A stretch of DNA of 64,000 nt from Flavobacteriales bacterium UBA2306 (GTDB lineage Bacteria; Bacteroidota; Bacteroidia; Flavobacteriales; Weeksellaceae), in NCBI GenBank assembly GCA_002345565.1, contig DDVS01000006.1:73235-137234 (forward strand). The letters are read 5' to 3'. Under the pieces are notes generated by a model that searched no databases, was not told where the DNA came from, and saw only the letters and a program-made list of their open reading frames with translations. Positions 42,950-51,354 of this stretch are shown here, piece after piece. Within the stretch, counting starts at the first letter, position 1, and each line of letters opens with the position of its first letter. The position numbers and the translations under genes are program-made.

Positions 42950-42985
42950 ATATAGTTGGCATTTTGCCAGCTATATTTTTGTTTT
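42950..42985 (+). terminator. Intrinsic terminator of the HU/COX24-like unit, overlapping the rng promoter
   Basis: ATATAGTTGGCA-ttt-TGCCAGCTATAT (one G.U pair) followed by TTTTGTTTT. The 3' arm and tail contain TATTTTTG (42974-42981), a TAnnTTTG match with a TTG 15 bases upstream, so the same bases probably serve as the rng promoter. Confidence 0.75.
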
Positions 42986-43026
42986 ATATTTACAACCTAA
43001 TTTTAATAAAACCTTTTGATGAAGTT

Positions 43027-44583
43027 ATGAAAAAAGAACTGATTATTTCTAATGATGGAGATGCTTCTAAAATTGCTTTATTGGAAGATGGCCGCCTCTT
43101 TGAACTTCACGAAGAAGAAACCAAAACCGATTTTGTAGTCGGAGACCTTTTTTTAGGCAAAATCAAAAAACTGGCACCAAATCTTAATGCAGCTTTTGTC
43201 AACATTGGAACAGACAAAGATGCGTTTTTACATTATCAGGACCTGGGTCCGCAATTCCTTTCTTATCAGAAATTTCTGAAAAATACAATCTCAAAAAAAC
43301 AACAATCGCCAAGTCTTAAAAATTTTGAAGCTTCAAAAGATATAGACAAGCTAGGAACTGTTGATAAAGTGCTTACAGCAGGAGATTTGGTATTATTACA
43401 AATTACAAAAGAACCTATTTCTACAAAAGGACCAAGAATCTCTACACAGATTTCTCTTACAGGTCGTTTTCTGGTTCTGATTCCTTTTGATAACAAGATT
43501 TCTGTATCCAAAAAAGTAAGTAATCCGGAAGAAAAAACCAGACTGAAAACTTTGATAGAAAGTATTCGTCCGGAAGGTTTTGGAGTGATTATCAGAACCG
43601 TTGCTGAAGGAAAGAAAGTAGCTGAGCTTCATAATGATATGAACCAGCTGGTGCAAAAGTGGGAATCGACATTTAAAAATATTCAGAAAAATAAAGTTCC
43701 TAGTAAAGTTCTGAATGAGGAAGATAAAGCGTCTTCGATTTTAAGAGATAACTTTAACCAGGATTTCGTAAGCATCATTTGTGATGATGAAAAAATGGTG
43801 GAAGATATGAAATCTTACATAGAAGTTATTGCACCGGAACGCAAGAATATAGTTCAGTTTTACGACTCTCATATTCCACTTTTAGAATATTACAATGTAG
43901 AAAAACAACTGAAGCAGAGTTTTGGTAAACACGTTAATATTCCGGCTTCCAAAGGAGCTTATCTGGTAATTGAGCATACGGAGGCGCTTCACGTAGTCGA
44001 TGTCAATTCCGGAAATAACATCTCATCTTCTACAACCAACAAGACACACGCTTTAACCGTTAACAAAATGGCGGCAACAGAAATTGCAAGACAACTGCGT
44101 CTGAGAGATATGGGCGGAATTATTGTGGTGGATTTCATTGATATGACCGACCCCGAACACAGAAAGGAGCTCTACGAACATCTTCGCGAAGAAATGAAGC
44201 GTGACAAAGCAAGACATAAGATCTTGCCGCCTTCAAAATTTGGTTTGATTCAGATGACGAGACAGCGTGTGCGTGCAGAAAAGCACATCGAAACGTCTGA
44301 AGAAAATCCTAACAAAGACGGCGAAATCATCGCTCCAATCGTTATTGTGGAAAGGATGGAAGAATCCATTAGAACTATTATACAAAAAGAAAAAGGGAAA
44401 TTGTACCTGCATGTACATCCTTTTTTGGAAGCTTATCTCACCAAAGGACTGGCAAGTATCCAAAACAAATGGTTTTTAAAATACAAAAAATGGGTAACCA
44501 TTATCCCAAGAGATTCTTTCAAAATGCTGGAATTTCATCTTTATAATGCTAAGAAGAAAGAGTTGATGAGTTATTCTAATTAA
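43027..44583 (+). CDS. rng: Ribonuclease G/E
   Basis: From ATG 43027 a 518-residue endoribonuclease of the RNase E/G family. An S1 domain lies at about residues 35-120 (VGDLFLGKIKKLAPNLNAAFVNIG), with the DNase-like catalytic domain containing VDVNSGNN, the metal-binding GGIIVVDFIDM and the small C-terminal domain. The zinc-link cysteines of E. coli RNase E are not evident. It processes rRNA and degrades mRNA from 5'-monophosphate ends. An in-frame start at 42964 lies inside the preceding terminator and is rejected. Confidence 0.92.
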   Translation: MKKELIISNDGDASKIALLEDGRLFELHEEETKTDFVVGDLFLGKIKKLAPNLNAAFVNIGTDKDAFLHYQDLGPQFLSYQKFLKNTISKKQQSPSLKNFEASKDIDKLGTVDKVLTAGDLVLLQITKEPISTKGPRISTQISLTGRFLVLIPFDNKISVSKKVSNPEEKTRLKTLIESIRPEGFGVIIRTVAEGKKVAELHNDMNQLVQKWESTFKNIQKNKVPSKVLNEEDKASSILRDNFNQDFVSIICDDEKMVEDMKSYIEVIAPERKNIVQFYDSHIPLLEYYNVEKQLKQSFGKHVNIPASKGAYLVIEHTEALHVVDVNSGNNISSSTTNKTHALTVNKMAATEIARQLRLRDMGGIIVVDFIDMTDPEHRKELYEHLREEMKRDKARHKILPPSKFGLIQMTRQRVRAEKHIETSEENPNKDGEIIAPIVIVERMEESIRTIIQKEKGKLYLHVHPFLEAYLTKGLASIQNKWFLKYKKWVTIIPRDSFKMLEFHLYNAKKKELMSYSN

Positions 44584-44608
44584 GATTTTTATCAATCAAA
44601 AAAATTGG

Positions 44609-44640
44609 AAGTCTGTTTAAAATATTAAGCAGACTTTTAT
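44609..44640 (+). terminator. Intrinsic terminator of rng
   Basis: AAGTCTGTTTAA and TTAAGCAGACTT form a twelve-base-pair stem (one G.U) followed by Ts. Confidence 0.8.
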
Positions 44641-44699
44641 TTTACCTAATAAATACTTATTGGCTTTAATTATACGTTTTAATTCTTAAATTTGGTTTT

Positions 44700-45206
44700 A
44701 TGAAAAGGAACATCTATTCTATGCTTGTTTTTTGTCTATTGACAAGTTGTTATACCTACCGGCCGGTTAAAACAACATTGGAAGAAACAGAAAAACGTAT
44801 TGAAAACTCAAAAACGCAGACTAGATCTCATATGGCGACGGCACTTAACAAACCTGTTTTGGATGAGTCCGAAGCCCAGATCAAAAAAGAAAATGTCAAA
44901 AAAAATTCTAAACCTGCGCCTCAGAAAACCACCAGACAGTTGACGATTAAAGAAAAATTAGAACCTTCCAGGATTTATAAAATTAATGTAGGCGGCAAGC
45001 GTTATAAAATTCAGGTAGATCAATGGGAAAGTGATTCCTTGGTTGTTCACGCCGTCAATAAACCTGAAAAGAAAATGAAATTTCATAAAAATCAAATTGA
45101 CGAAAGTACGATACTAGAAAAACGTTTTTCCCAGCCTATTTCAGATATTTTAACCGTTGTTGCTTACGCCGGGATTGCAATTCTGGTGATAGCATTAGCT
45201 TTTTAA
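44700..45206 (+). CDS. Small lipoprotein with C-terminal membrane segment, unknown function
   Basis: A 168-residue protein with a lipoprotein signal (MLVFCLLTSC, Cys near residue 17), a Lys/Glu/Thr-rich linker, a small domain IYKINVGGKRYKIQVDQWESDSLVVHAV resembling a beta-barrel fold, and a hydrophobic C-terminal helix (about residues 145-168). A near-perfect -7 element, TAAATTTG at 44687-44694, ends only five bases before the ATG, which would give an essentially leaderless mRNA. I recognise no family. Confidence 0.7.
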   Translation: MKRNIYSMLVFCLLTSCYTYRPVKTTLEETEKRIENSKTQTRSHMATALNKPVLDESEAQIKKENVKKNSKPAPQKTTRQLTIKEKLEPSRIYKINVGGKRYKIQVDQWESDSLVVHAVNKPEKKMKFHKNQIDESTILEKRFSQPISDILTVVAYAGIAILVIALAF

Positions 45207-45331
45207 TATTCTAAGGCGAAAGAATGCTAAATCATATTCTAAAAATTGTTTTAACATTTTTTGTATCCATATTAACTTATATTTAACGTGATTCTAAAGT
45301 TAAATATTCAAGAGGTATCTTAATTTGGTCA

Positions 45332-45339
45332 TAATTTTG
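45332..45339 (+). promoter_or_regulatory. -7 element of porX
   Basis: TAATTTTG matches TAnnTTTG, about 30 bases upstream of the porX ATG. Confidence 0.5.
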
Positions 45340-45368
45340 ATACAGAAAAAATAAACATCCCAATATAT

Positions 45369-46913
45369 ATGTCAGGAAAAATTTTATGGATAGATGATGA
45401 AGTGGATCTTCTAAAACCGCATATCGTTTTTTTAGAAAATAAAGGCTACAGTGTAACTCCGGTTAACAATGTCAATGAGGCTTTGGAAATCATAGAAAAG
45501 GAAAAATTTGAGTTAACTCTTCTTGACGAGAATATGCCAGGAATATCTGGTTTAGAAGCTATCCCAATGATAAAAGAAAAAGATAGTGCTCTAAAAATCG
45601 TAATGGTTACAAAAAGCGAAGAGGAGCATATTATGGAGCAGGCTATAGGCTCGCAAATTGCAGATTATATCCTAAAACCGGTTAATCCAAATCAGGTGCT
45701 TTTGTCTTTGAAGAAGAATTTACAGAGCGAAACGCTGGTAGAACAAAAAACCATTGTAGATTATCAGCAGGAATTCCGCAATCTGAGCATGGAGCTGTCT
45801 TATCTTAGAACCTACCAGGATTGGGCAGAGTATTATAAGAAAATTCTGAATTGGGAAATTAAATTTGACAAAGTCTTTGACAATGAATTTGCAGATTTAT
45901 TACAAAATCAAAAGGAAGAGGCCAATATCCAGTTTTCAAAATTCATCGAAAATAATTATGAAGAATGGCTCCACAGCAATGAAAAACCTATGATGAGCCA
46001 CACGCTTTTCAAAGATAAAGTGAAACCAGAACTTGAAAATGAGAAAGTTCTTCTTTTAATGGTAGATAATCTAAGATATGACCAATGGAAAGTTATCGAG
46101 CCTTTGTTTACAAGATTTTATAATAAAACATCAGAAGATTATTATTTCAGTATTCTACCAACGGCCACTCAGTATGCTAGGAACTCTTTCTTTGCTGGTT
46201 TAATGCCATCAGAAATAGAGAAAAGATTTCCGGAATATTGGTTTAATGATAATGAAGAGGGTAATAAAAACGAACACGAGAGGGATTTCCTAGAAGATCA
46301 GATGAAACGCATAGGGTTATCTGGCAAATCTATGAAATACCTGAAAATTCTAAACGCAGATTTTGAAAGAAAAGTTTTAGACGATTTTAATCAACATAAG
46401 AATAATGATTTATTAGTTATTGTGTATAATTTTATTGATATTCTTTCTCATGCAAAAACGGATAATAATATCGTAAATCAATTGATTAGAGATGATAAAA
46501 CCTTCCGATCTTTAACGTATAATTGGTTTGAAAATTCATCATTAATCAAAATTATCAAAACCGCTGCAGAGAATGGCTTCAAATTGGTTATCACAACAGA
46601 CCACGGTACTGTTTATGTGAAAAAGCCAAGTAAAGTAGTAGGAGATAGAGAAACATCTACAAACATCCGTTATAAAACTGGCAGAAGTCTTACGTATGAT
46701 GATAGTGATGTTTGGGCAATCAGTAATCCGGATAAGCTTTTCCTTCCAAAAGGTAATTTGAGTTCGAAATATATTTTTGCGAAGAATAATATTTTCCTCG
46801 CATATCCCAAAAATTATAACCATTTTGTTAACTATTACAAAGATACTTATCAGCACGGGGGAATTTCTTTGGAAGAAGTCATTATCCCGATAAGCATATT
46901 AGAACCCAAATAG
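45369..46913 (+). CDS. porX: PorX: response regulator fused to a PglZ-type phosphatase domain (type IX secretion control)
   Basis: A 514-residue two-part protein. Residues 1-120 are a CheY-like receiver with D10/E11, phospho-acceptor D53 in LTLLDENMPG and the Lys in YILKPVNP. From about residue 200 a PglZ/alkaline-phosphatase-like domain follows, with VLLLMVDNLRYDQW, SILPTATQYARNSFF and the late metal-binding VITTDHGT. In Porphyromonas and Flavobacterium PorX, with the kinase PorY, controls type IX secretion. It is transcribed alone. PorY is not in the window. Confidence 0.92.
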   Translation: MSGKILWIDDEVDLLKPHIVFLENKGYSVTPVNNVNEALEIIEKEKFELTLLDENMPGISGLEAIPMIKEKDSALKIVMVTKSEEEHIMEQAIGSQIADYILKPVNPNQVLLSLKKNLQSETLVEQKTIVDYQQEFRNLSMELSYLRTYQDWAEYYKKILNWEIKFDKVFDNEFADLLQNQKEEANIQFSKFIENNYEEWLHSNEKPMMSHTLFKDKVKPELENEKVLLLMVDNLRYDQWKVIEPLFTRFYNKTSEDYYFSILPTATQYARNSFFAGLMPSEIEKRFPEYWFNDNEEGNKNEHERDFLEDQMKRIGLSGKSMKYLKILNADFERKVLDDFNQHKNNDLLVIVYNFIDILSHAKTDNNIVNQLIRDDKTFRSLTYNWFENSSLIKIIKTAAENGFKLVITTDHGTVYVKKPSKVVGDRETSTNIRYKTGRSLTYDDSDVWAISNPDKLFLPKGNLSSKYIFAKNNIFLAYPKNYNHFVNYYKDTYQHGGISLEEVIIPISILEPK

Positions 46914-46948
46914 TTTTTTTCATAGTTTATTTGATTTGGGTTTATTGG

Positions 46949-46986
46949 GGCGGAAAAAATTGATTACTTTTTCCGCCTTTTTTTTT
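46949..46986 (+). terminator. Intrinsic terminator of porX
   Basis: GGCGGAAAAA and TTTTTCCGCC arms followed by nine Ts. Confidence 0.88.
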
Positions 46987-47020
46987 AATTTCAGAATAAA
47001 ACTATCAAAAGCAGTCAATA

Positions 47021-47049
47021 AAAAATCCCGAGAAATTTTCTCGGGATTT
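47021..47049 (-). terminator. Intrinsic terminator of rplT
   Basis: AAATCCCGAGAA and TTCTCGGGATTT arms with a T-run on the minus strand. Confidence 0.85.
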
Positions 47050-47073
47050 GATATTGATAACAAAGATTTGTAA

Positions 47074-47418
47074 TTATTTTACTTGATCTACAACAGCTTT
47101 GAAAGCTTCTGGATGGTTCATTGCAAGGTCTGCAAGAACTTTTCTGTTAAGCTCGATGTTGTTTTTCTTAAGAGCTCCCATAAACTGAGAGTAAGATAAT
47201 CCGTGCTCTCTAGCACCCGCATTGATACGAGTTACCCAAAGGCTTCTGAAGTTTCTTTTCTTCTCTTTTCTACCACGGTAAGCATATTGCATTGCTTTTT
47301 CTACCGCGTTTTTAGCTACAGTCCAAACGTTCTTTCTTCTACCGAAAAAACCTTTAGCTTGCTTAAGTACTTTTTTTCTGCGCGCTCTAGACGCTACAGC
47401 GTTTACTGATCTTGGCAT
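47074..47418 (-). CDS. rplT: 50S ribosomal protein L20
   Basis: A 114-residue basic protein with the L20 signature: MPRSVNAVASRARRKKVLKQAKGFFGRRKN, then VTRINAGAREHGLSYSQFM and LADLAMNHPEAF. It nucleates early 50S assembly and represses its own operon in other bacteria. It follows rpmI after 121 bases of noncoding leader that can fold (GAAATG...CATTTC arms), perhaps an autoregulatory region. Confidence 0.97.
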   Translation of the reverse strand: MPRSVNAVASRARRKKVLKQAKGFFGRRKNVWTVAKNAVEKAMQYAYRGRKEKKRNFRSLWVTRINAGAREHGLSYSQFMGALKKNNIELNRKVLADLAMNHPEAFKAVVDQVK

Positions 47419-47539
47419 AATGTAATTGTTTTTTTTGAAATGTGCGGTAACTGTTTCATTACTCTTAGTGGCTCCATTTCAGGGTTAAATTGTTGAATTT
47501 GTTTTGAATTCTTATAAACCGAATATAGATTTATAAAAA

Positions 47540-47737
47540 CTACTTAATTGCTAATTGTCTCAAAACACTTTTAGTGTCTACATCTGCAACATAAGAAGTT
47601 TGCGTTAGATTTCTCTTCTGCTTAGTTTCTTTTTTAGTCAAGATGTGACTTTTGAAAGCATTTTTTCTTTTGATCTTCCCGGTTCCGGTAAGAGCAAAAC
47701 GCTTTTTAGCACCTGATTTCGTTTTTAATTTTGGCAT
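47540..47737 (-). CDS. rpmI: 50S ribosomal protein L35
   Basis: A 65-residue protein with the L35 pattern MPKLKTKSGAKKRFALTGTGKIKRKNAFKSHIL. It lies upstream of rplT on the same strand, as usual. The expected upstream infC is absent here: the next minus-strand gene upstream is ribA. Confidence 0.96.
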   Translation of the reverse strand: MPKLKTKSGAKKRFALTGTGKIKRKNAFKSHILTKKETKQKRNLTQTSYVADVDTKSVLRQLAIK

Positions 47738-47777
47738 TGTTCTGCTTTTTATAGTTTGTTATCAATATTTCTTTTGG

Positions 47778-47805
47778 TTCCTAAATATATATATATATAT
47801 AGGAA
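47778..47805. repeat. (AT)n microsatellite within a TTCCTA/TAGGAA hairpin, rpmI leader
   Basis: An eight- to nine-unit AT run is flanked by TTCCTA and TAGGAA, giving a near-perfect stem. It falls just after the -7 element TAATTTTG (minus strand, 47823-47816), so it would sit at the 5' end of the rpmI mRNA. Confidence 0.6.
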
Positions 47806-47815
47806 TAATAGTTTG

Positions 47816-47823
47816 CAAAATTA
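47816..47823 (-). promoter_or_regulatory. -7 element of rpmI-rplT
   Basis: TAATTTTG on the minus strand, 79 bases upstream of the rpmI ATG. Confidence 0.5.
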
Positions 47824-47886
47824 CAAAAAAATGTTGACATATAATACCTACTTCTAGTTAATCTGTAACATTGATTTGGTCCTGAC

Positions 47887-48480
47887 TTAATCTTCATCTT
47901 CCAAATAATGACCAAAAAAATCTTTTTTTGTTTTTAAATAGGATGCGCTAGATGCGTTTGATTTAATCTGCAAAGGAATTCTGGAGTTAAATTGGATATT
48001 ACTGTCTTTGATGAACTGGATCTTTTGCGGATTGTTAGTCATTAAATTAACAGATTTTACTTGTAATTTCTCTAACATTTCTATCGCTACCCCAAAATCT
48101 CTATCATCTGCGGGTAAGCCCAGTTCAAGATTAGCTTGTACTGTGTCCAATCCGTTTTCTTGTAAGGCGTAAGCTTTCAGTTTATTAATAATTCCGATAT
48201 TTCTTCCTTCTTGTCTTAAGTAAATGATGATGCCGCCATTTTCCTGCATATATTGCATAGCGGAGTTAAGTTGTTGCCCACATTCACATTTCTGAGAATG
48301 AAAAACTTCACCCGTAATGCATTCTGAGTGAATTCTAACATTTATAGGTTTTTCAAAATCGGTTTGGTCTGCAATAAGAGCTATATGAGGCATCCAGTCT
48401 TTGTCATCCTCAGAAAAAGCCATCATTTTAAATTGGCCATAGTCTGTCGGGACATTGGCTTGGGCTTGTATTTTTAACAT
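47887..48480 (-). CDS. ribA: GTP cyclohydrolase II, stand-alone
   Basis: A 197-residue enzyme that opens GTP to 2,5-diamino-6-ribosylamino-pyrimidinone 5'-phosphate, the first step of riboflavin synthesis. The zinc ligands C54, C65 and C67 are present in SECITGEVFHSQKCECG; the catalytic LRQEGRNIG and NKLKAYALQENG segments follow, then MTNNPQKI. All active-site residues are intact, unlike the C-terminal half of the RibBA at 62.7 kb. It is the last gene of the run of envelope genes, with a 12-base gap to the preceding gene. Confidence 0.92.
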   Translation of the reverse strand: MLKIQAQANVPTDYGQFKMMAFSEDDKDWMPHIALIADQTDFEKPINVRIHSECITGEVFHSQKCECGQQLNSAMQYMQENGGIIIYLRQEGRNIGIINKLKAYALQENGLDTVQANLELGLPADDRDFGVAIEMLEKLQVKSVNLMTNNPQKIQFIKDSNIQFNSRIPLQIKSNASSASYLKTKKDFFGHYLEDED

Positions 48481-48491
48481 CTAATAAAGAA

Positions 48492-48953
48492 TTAATTAGA
48501 AGACATAGACGTAGTTTCTATTGTTTTTGATAAAGAGGCTTCCAAAAGATTCATATTAGTCTTAATTTTTACCATATATCGGTTTAAAACCTCTTCATCA
48601 TCTTTAATCATATACTTTCTGAGTTTCTGAATTTTTTTATAAAATTTTTCGAATTGCTCTATAGATTTGTACTTATCGGTCTGGTTAAAATCCCTCACAG
48701 CATTAAGGTAGTCTGTTAAGGAATTTTTTAGTAAAATTACTTCTCTGTTTACCGCATCATTTCTAAATTTTGGAAATGTAGAGACAAGATTGGAAATAGA
48801 AGAAGCATAGACTATAGCCTCTGGAGATAAATAGACAAAGCTATCAGAACCGGCACTGGCATGCAATTCATCAGAAGCTGCAGAATTGGTAGAGCAGGAG
48901 TCTGTAAAATTAATGACTATAAATATCGATAAAAGTTTATAAAAACTTTTCAT
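48492..48953 (-). CDS. Small lipoprotein of unknown function
   Basis: A 153-residue protein with a signal ending in a lipobox-like TDSC (Cys near residue 20), followed by a mostly helical body with many Lys/Glu (YKSIEQFEKFYKKIQKLRKYMI). I recognise no domain. Its start codon overlaps the stop of the DUF4254 gene by one base (ATGA), so translation is probably coupled. Confidence 0.7.
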   Translation of the reverse strand: MKSFYKLLSIFIVINFTDSCSTNSAASDELHASAGSDSFVYLSPEAIVYASSISNLVSTFPKFRNDAVNREVILLKNSLTDYLNAVRDFNQTDKYKSIEQFEKFYKKIQKLRKYMIKDDEEVLNRYMVKIKTNMNLLEASLSKTIETTSMSSN

Positions 48954-49567
48954 TACTTTTTCTGTATTTTTTGATACAGGATTGGATTCAGTGTTTCATC
49001 ATTATACATCTTCATCTGTTTATAAAGCTTCATCTTTACTTTGCCATTTTCTATATCAGAAAGTAGTTGATCAATAGCGGTTGATAAATCTTTTTTCTGT
49101 TCCAGCAGTATGTTCAATTTTGCAGTACATTGCAACTGGTGTTCTTTAGACGCATTTTCCCTCGATGCTTCTATAGACATATGATAGATTTTCAAAGATA
49201 AAATAGAGAATCTGTCAATAGACCAAGCAGGTGTTTCACTATTGATTCTGGCATCAGAATCTGGCTGGATGTTTTCAAATTTTTTATAAAACCAAAAATC
49301 AATTTGTTCTACTAAATCTGTTCTTTTTTGGTTAAGGCTATCAATTCTTCTTTTGATTTTTAGAGCTTCGGATGGGTTGATATCTTCTTCTCGAATGATA
49401 TCTTCCAAATGCCACTGAACGGAGTCAATCCAGTTTTTTGAATACAAAATCCATTCCAAACTGTTGACTTCGAAGGGGTTGTTTTCGCTTGCATCTACAC
49501 TGTCCAAAATGTGATAATCTTCAACCGATTGATTGAAGATTTTCCATGCATTTTCTGTAAAATTCAT
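48953..49567 (-). CDS. DUF4254 family protein
   Basis: A 204-residue, largely helical cytosolic protein matching DUF4254 of Bacteroidota: EVNSLEWILYSKNWIDSVQWHLEDIIREEDINP and KRRIDSLNQKRTDLVEQID. No enzymatic motif is visible. In other Bacteroidota DUF4254 genes often sit beside glycosyltransferase or envelope genes, which fits its place between tatA and a lipoprotein gene. It lies 16 bases after tatA. Confidence 0.85.
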   Translation of the reverse strand: MNFTENAWKIFNQSVEDYHILDSVDASENNPFEVNSLEWILYSKNWIDSVQWHLEDIIREEDINPSEALKIKRRIDSLNQKRTDLVEQIDFWFYKKFENIQPDSDARINSETPAWSIDRFSILSLKIYHMSIEASRENASKEHQLQCTAKLNILLEQKKDLSTAIDQLLSDIENGKVKMKLYKQMKMYNDETLNPILYQKIQKK

Positions 49568-49583
49568 TTAATTAATTCTTTTT

Positions 49584-49787
49584 TTAGGAAGGATTATTTG
49601 AATTAGAGGATGAAGTGTCATTTTTTTTATCTTCATCTTTTACAGCATCTTTAAACTCTTTAATTCCAGAGCCTAAGCCTTTCATCAATTCCGGGATTTT
49701 TTTTCCTCCAAATAATAAAAGGAGAATCAAAGCAACGATTAATATATGTTGCCAAGATAGACTTAATATAACTGTTGATAGTGTCAT
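49584..49787 (-). CDS. tatA: Sec-independent translocase TatA/TatE-type subunit
   Basis: A 67-residue protein: one N-terminal transmembrane helix (WQHILIVALILLLLFGGKKIPELM), the FGGKKIPE hinge, an amphipathic helix (GLGSGIKEFKDAVKDE) and a polar Ser/Asn tail. It forms the pore-like ring of the twin-arginine pathway. tatC is not in the window. It lies 31 bases after the M23 peptidase gene. Confidence 0.92.
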   Translation of the reverse strand: MTLSTVILSLSWQHILIVALILLLLFGGKKIPELMKGLGSGIKEFKDAVKDEDKKNDTSSSNSNNPS

Positions 49788-49818
49788 CTTAATTTTTTTA
49801 CAAAGTTAAGTTATTTTT

Positions 49819-51354
49819 TTAATACGAAACCCAACCCATTGGGTCAACAGGATTGGTTCCGCTCCAGATTTGAAAGTCCAATGTGATAGAGTCATCAAAA
49901 TCGCTCCCAACTTCTCCGATTAAGCTTCCTGCAGAGACTTGCTGTCCAGATTTTACCAAAGTAGATGCAAGATTAGAATATACTGTAAAATAACTGCCGT
50001 GTTTTACCACCACAGTTCTGGTCCCATTAATGGATTGAATGCTGGAAACCACACCTGGGAAAACACAACGGGCTTTGGTCCCCGGAGCAACCGCAATTTT
50101 TATCCCAATATTATCTTCTACAATATTTTTAAAAACAGGGTGTGGTTGTCTGCCAAAACGGTGGGTTATAGTCCCTCTTTCTACCGGGAAAGTGATGCGT
50201 CCTTTATTGTCTGCAAAGTTGCTTCCCACGGTAGAACCCACGCCGTAGCTTTTCATTACTTTTTTCTCTGCTTCTTCTTTAGCATCTTCATTCTTTTTGT
50301 TGATAGCCTCTTCATTAGCTTTTGCAGCGGCTAGTTTGTCTGCTTTCTCTTTAGCAATTGCTGCAGCTTCGCGGGAAGCCTTTTCAATTGCCGCTTTTTT
50401 CTCAGCTGTTTTGTTGGACTCGGCTAATTTTCTTTCTTCTTCGGCTCTTTTAGCAGCCAGATCTGCCGCTTTTTTAGCTTCTGCTTCCGCTCTTTTTCTC
50501 TCCGCTTCTGCAGCAGCAAGTTTTGCTCTGTTTTCTGCTTCTATTCTTTCTTTTTCTTTTTTAGCTGCAATTTCTGCCAGTCTTTTTCTTTCCGCTTCCG
50601 CTTTTTTCTCGGCTTCTTCTTTGGCTTTAGCAATTCTTATTTCTTCAGCAATGATATTTCTAATCTGTCTTTCAAGATCTTTTGATTGCGCTTGTTTTTG
50701 TCTTAATTCGGCAGTTAATTTTACCTCATTTTTTTTGAACTCGTTCAGCAGATCTTGCTTTTGTTTCCTTTCGTCTTCAATGATGCCTAATTCTTTTTTC
50801 TGAGAAAGAAGAAGATTGTCTTTTTCTGTGACAGATTTTTTCTTGAGTGCAATATTTTTTTGAATTTCTTTGGCTTTGTTAGATATTTCTGCCGCTTTTT
50901 TATCCTGATATTCTGAGTATCTTTTAAGATATTCTATTCTTTTGAGAGCCTCGCCCAGATTTTTTGAAGAAAGAATAAAAGTTACCTTGTTTTGAACGCC
51001 TTTTGTTTTATAGGCTTTGACAAGGATTTCTGCATAGTTCTTCCTAAGAACTCTCAGCTCCCTATTGTTTTTATTGATTTCTAATTGACGTTTGTAGATG
51101 TCATCTTCAATAAAGCGTTTTTCTTTTTGAGTATTATTGTACACTTTTTCTCTAAGTGTCAACTTTTGGTTGACAGCATTGAGGTAAGCTATAGAAAGTT
51201 TTGATTCCTGTTTGGTTTGGTTCAGTGTGGCATTGAGAGAAGAGATTTGCTTTTTGAGCTCTGCATTTTGTTTTTGCAATTGTTCTTTATCTTTCTGTCC
51301 AAAAGCGCTTCCGAATACTAAAATACTTATAAAAAAACTTAATTTCTTAATCAT
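49819..51354 (-). CDS. Exported M23 metallopeptidase with long coiled coil (EnvC/NlpD-like)
   Basis: A 511-residue protein: signal peptide, two long coiled-coil stretches to about residue 380 (the second is Ala/Glu/Lys-rich), then a C-terminal LytM/M23 domain (FPVERGTITHRFGRQPHP...DNIGIKIAVAPGTKARCVFPGVVSSIQ...KHGSYFTVYSNL). Asp and the first HxH positions of an active M23 enzyme look altered (NIGIKI rather than HxGxD), so it probably activates amidases as EnvC does instead of cutting peptidoglycan. It overlaps the DUF4292 gene by four bases. Confidence 0.87.
   Translation of the reverse strand: MIKKLSFFISILVFGSAFGQKDKEQLQKQNAELKKQISSLNATLNQTKQESKLSIAYLNAVNQKLTLREKVYNNTQKEKRFIEDDIYKRQLEINKNNRELRVLRKNYAEILVKAYKTKGVQNKVTFILSSKNLGEALKRIEYLKRYSEYQDKKAAEISNKAKEIQKNIALKKKSVTEKDNLLLSQKKELGIIEDERKQKQDLLNEFKKNEVKLTAELRQKQAQSKDLERQIRNIIAEEIRIAKAKEEAEKKAEAERKRLAEIAAKKEKERIEAENRAKLAAAEAERKRAEAEAKKAADLAAKRAEEERKLAESNKTAEKKAAIEKASREAAAIAKEKADKLAAAKANEEAINKKNEDAKEEAEKKVMKSYGVGSTVGSNFADNKGRITFPVERGTITHRFGRQPHPVFKNIVEDNIGIKIAVAPGTKARCVFPGVVSSIQSINGTRTVVVKHGSYFTVYSNLASTLVKSGQQVSAGSLIGEVGSDFDDSITLDFQIWSGTNPVDPMGWVSY

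Noticed and set aside
50297..50803. Ala/Ser-rich plus-strand reading frame that looks membrane-like
   Set aside because: Complement of the Ala/Glu/Lys coiled coil of the M23 protein; low-complexity coding sequence reads through in several frames.
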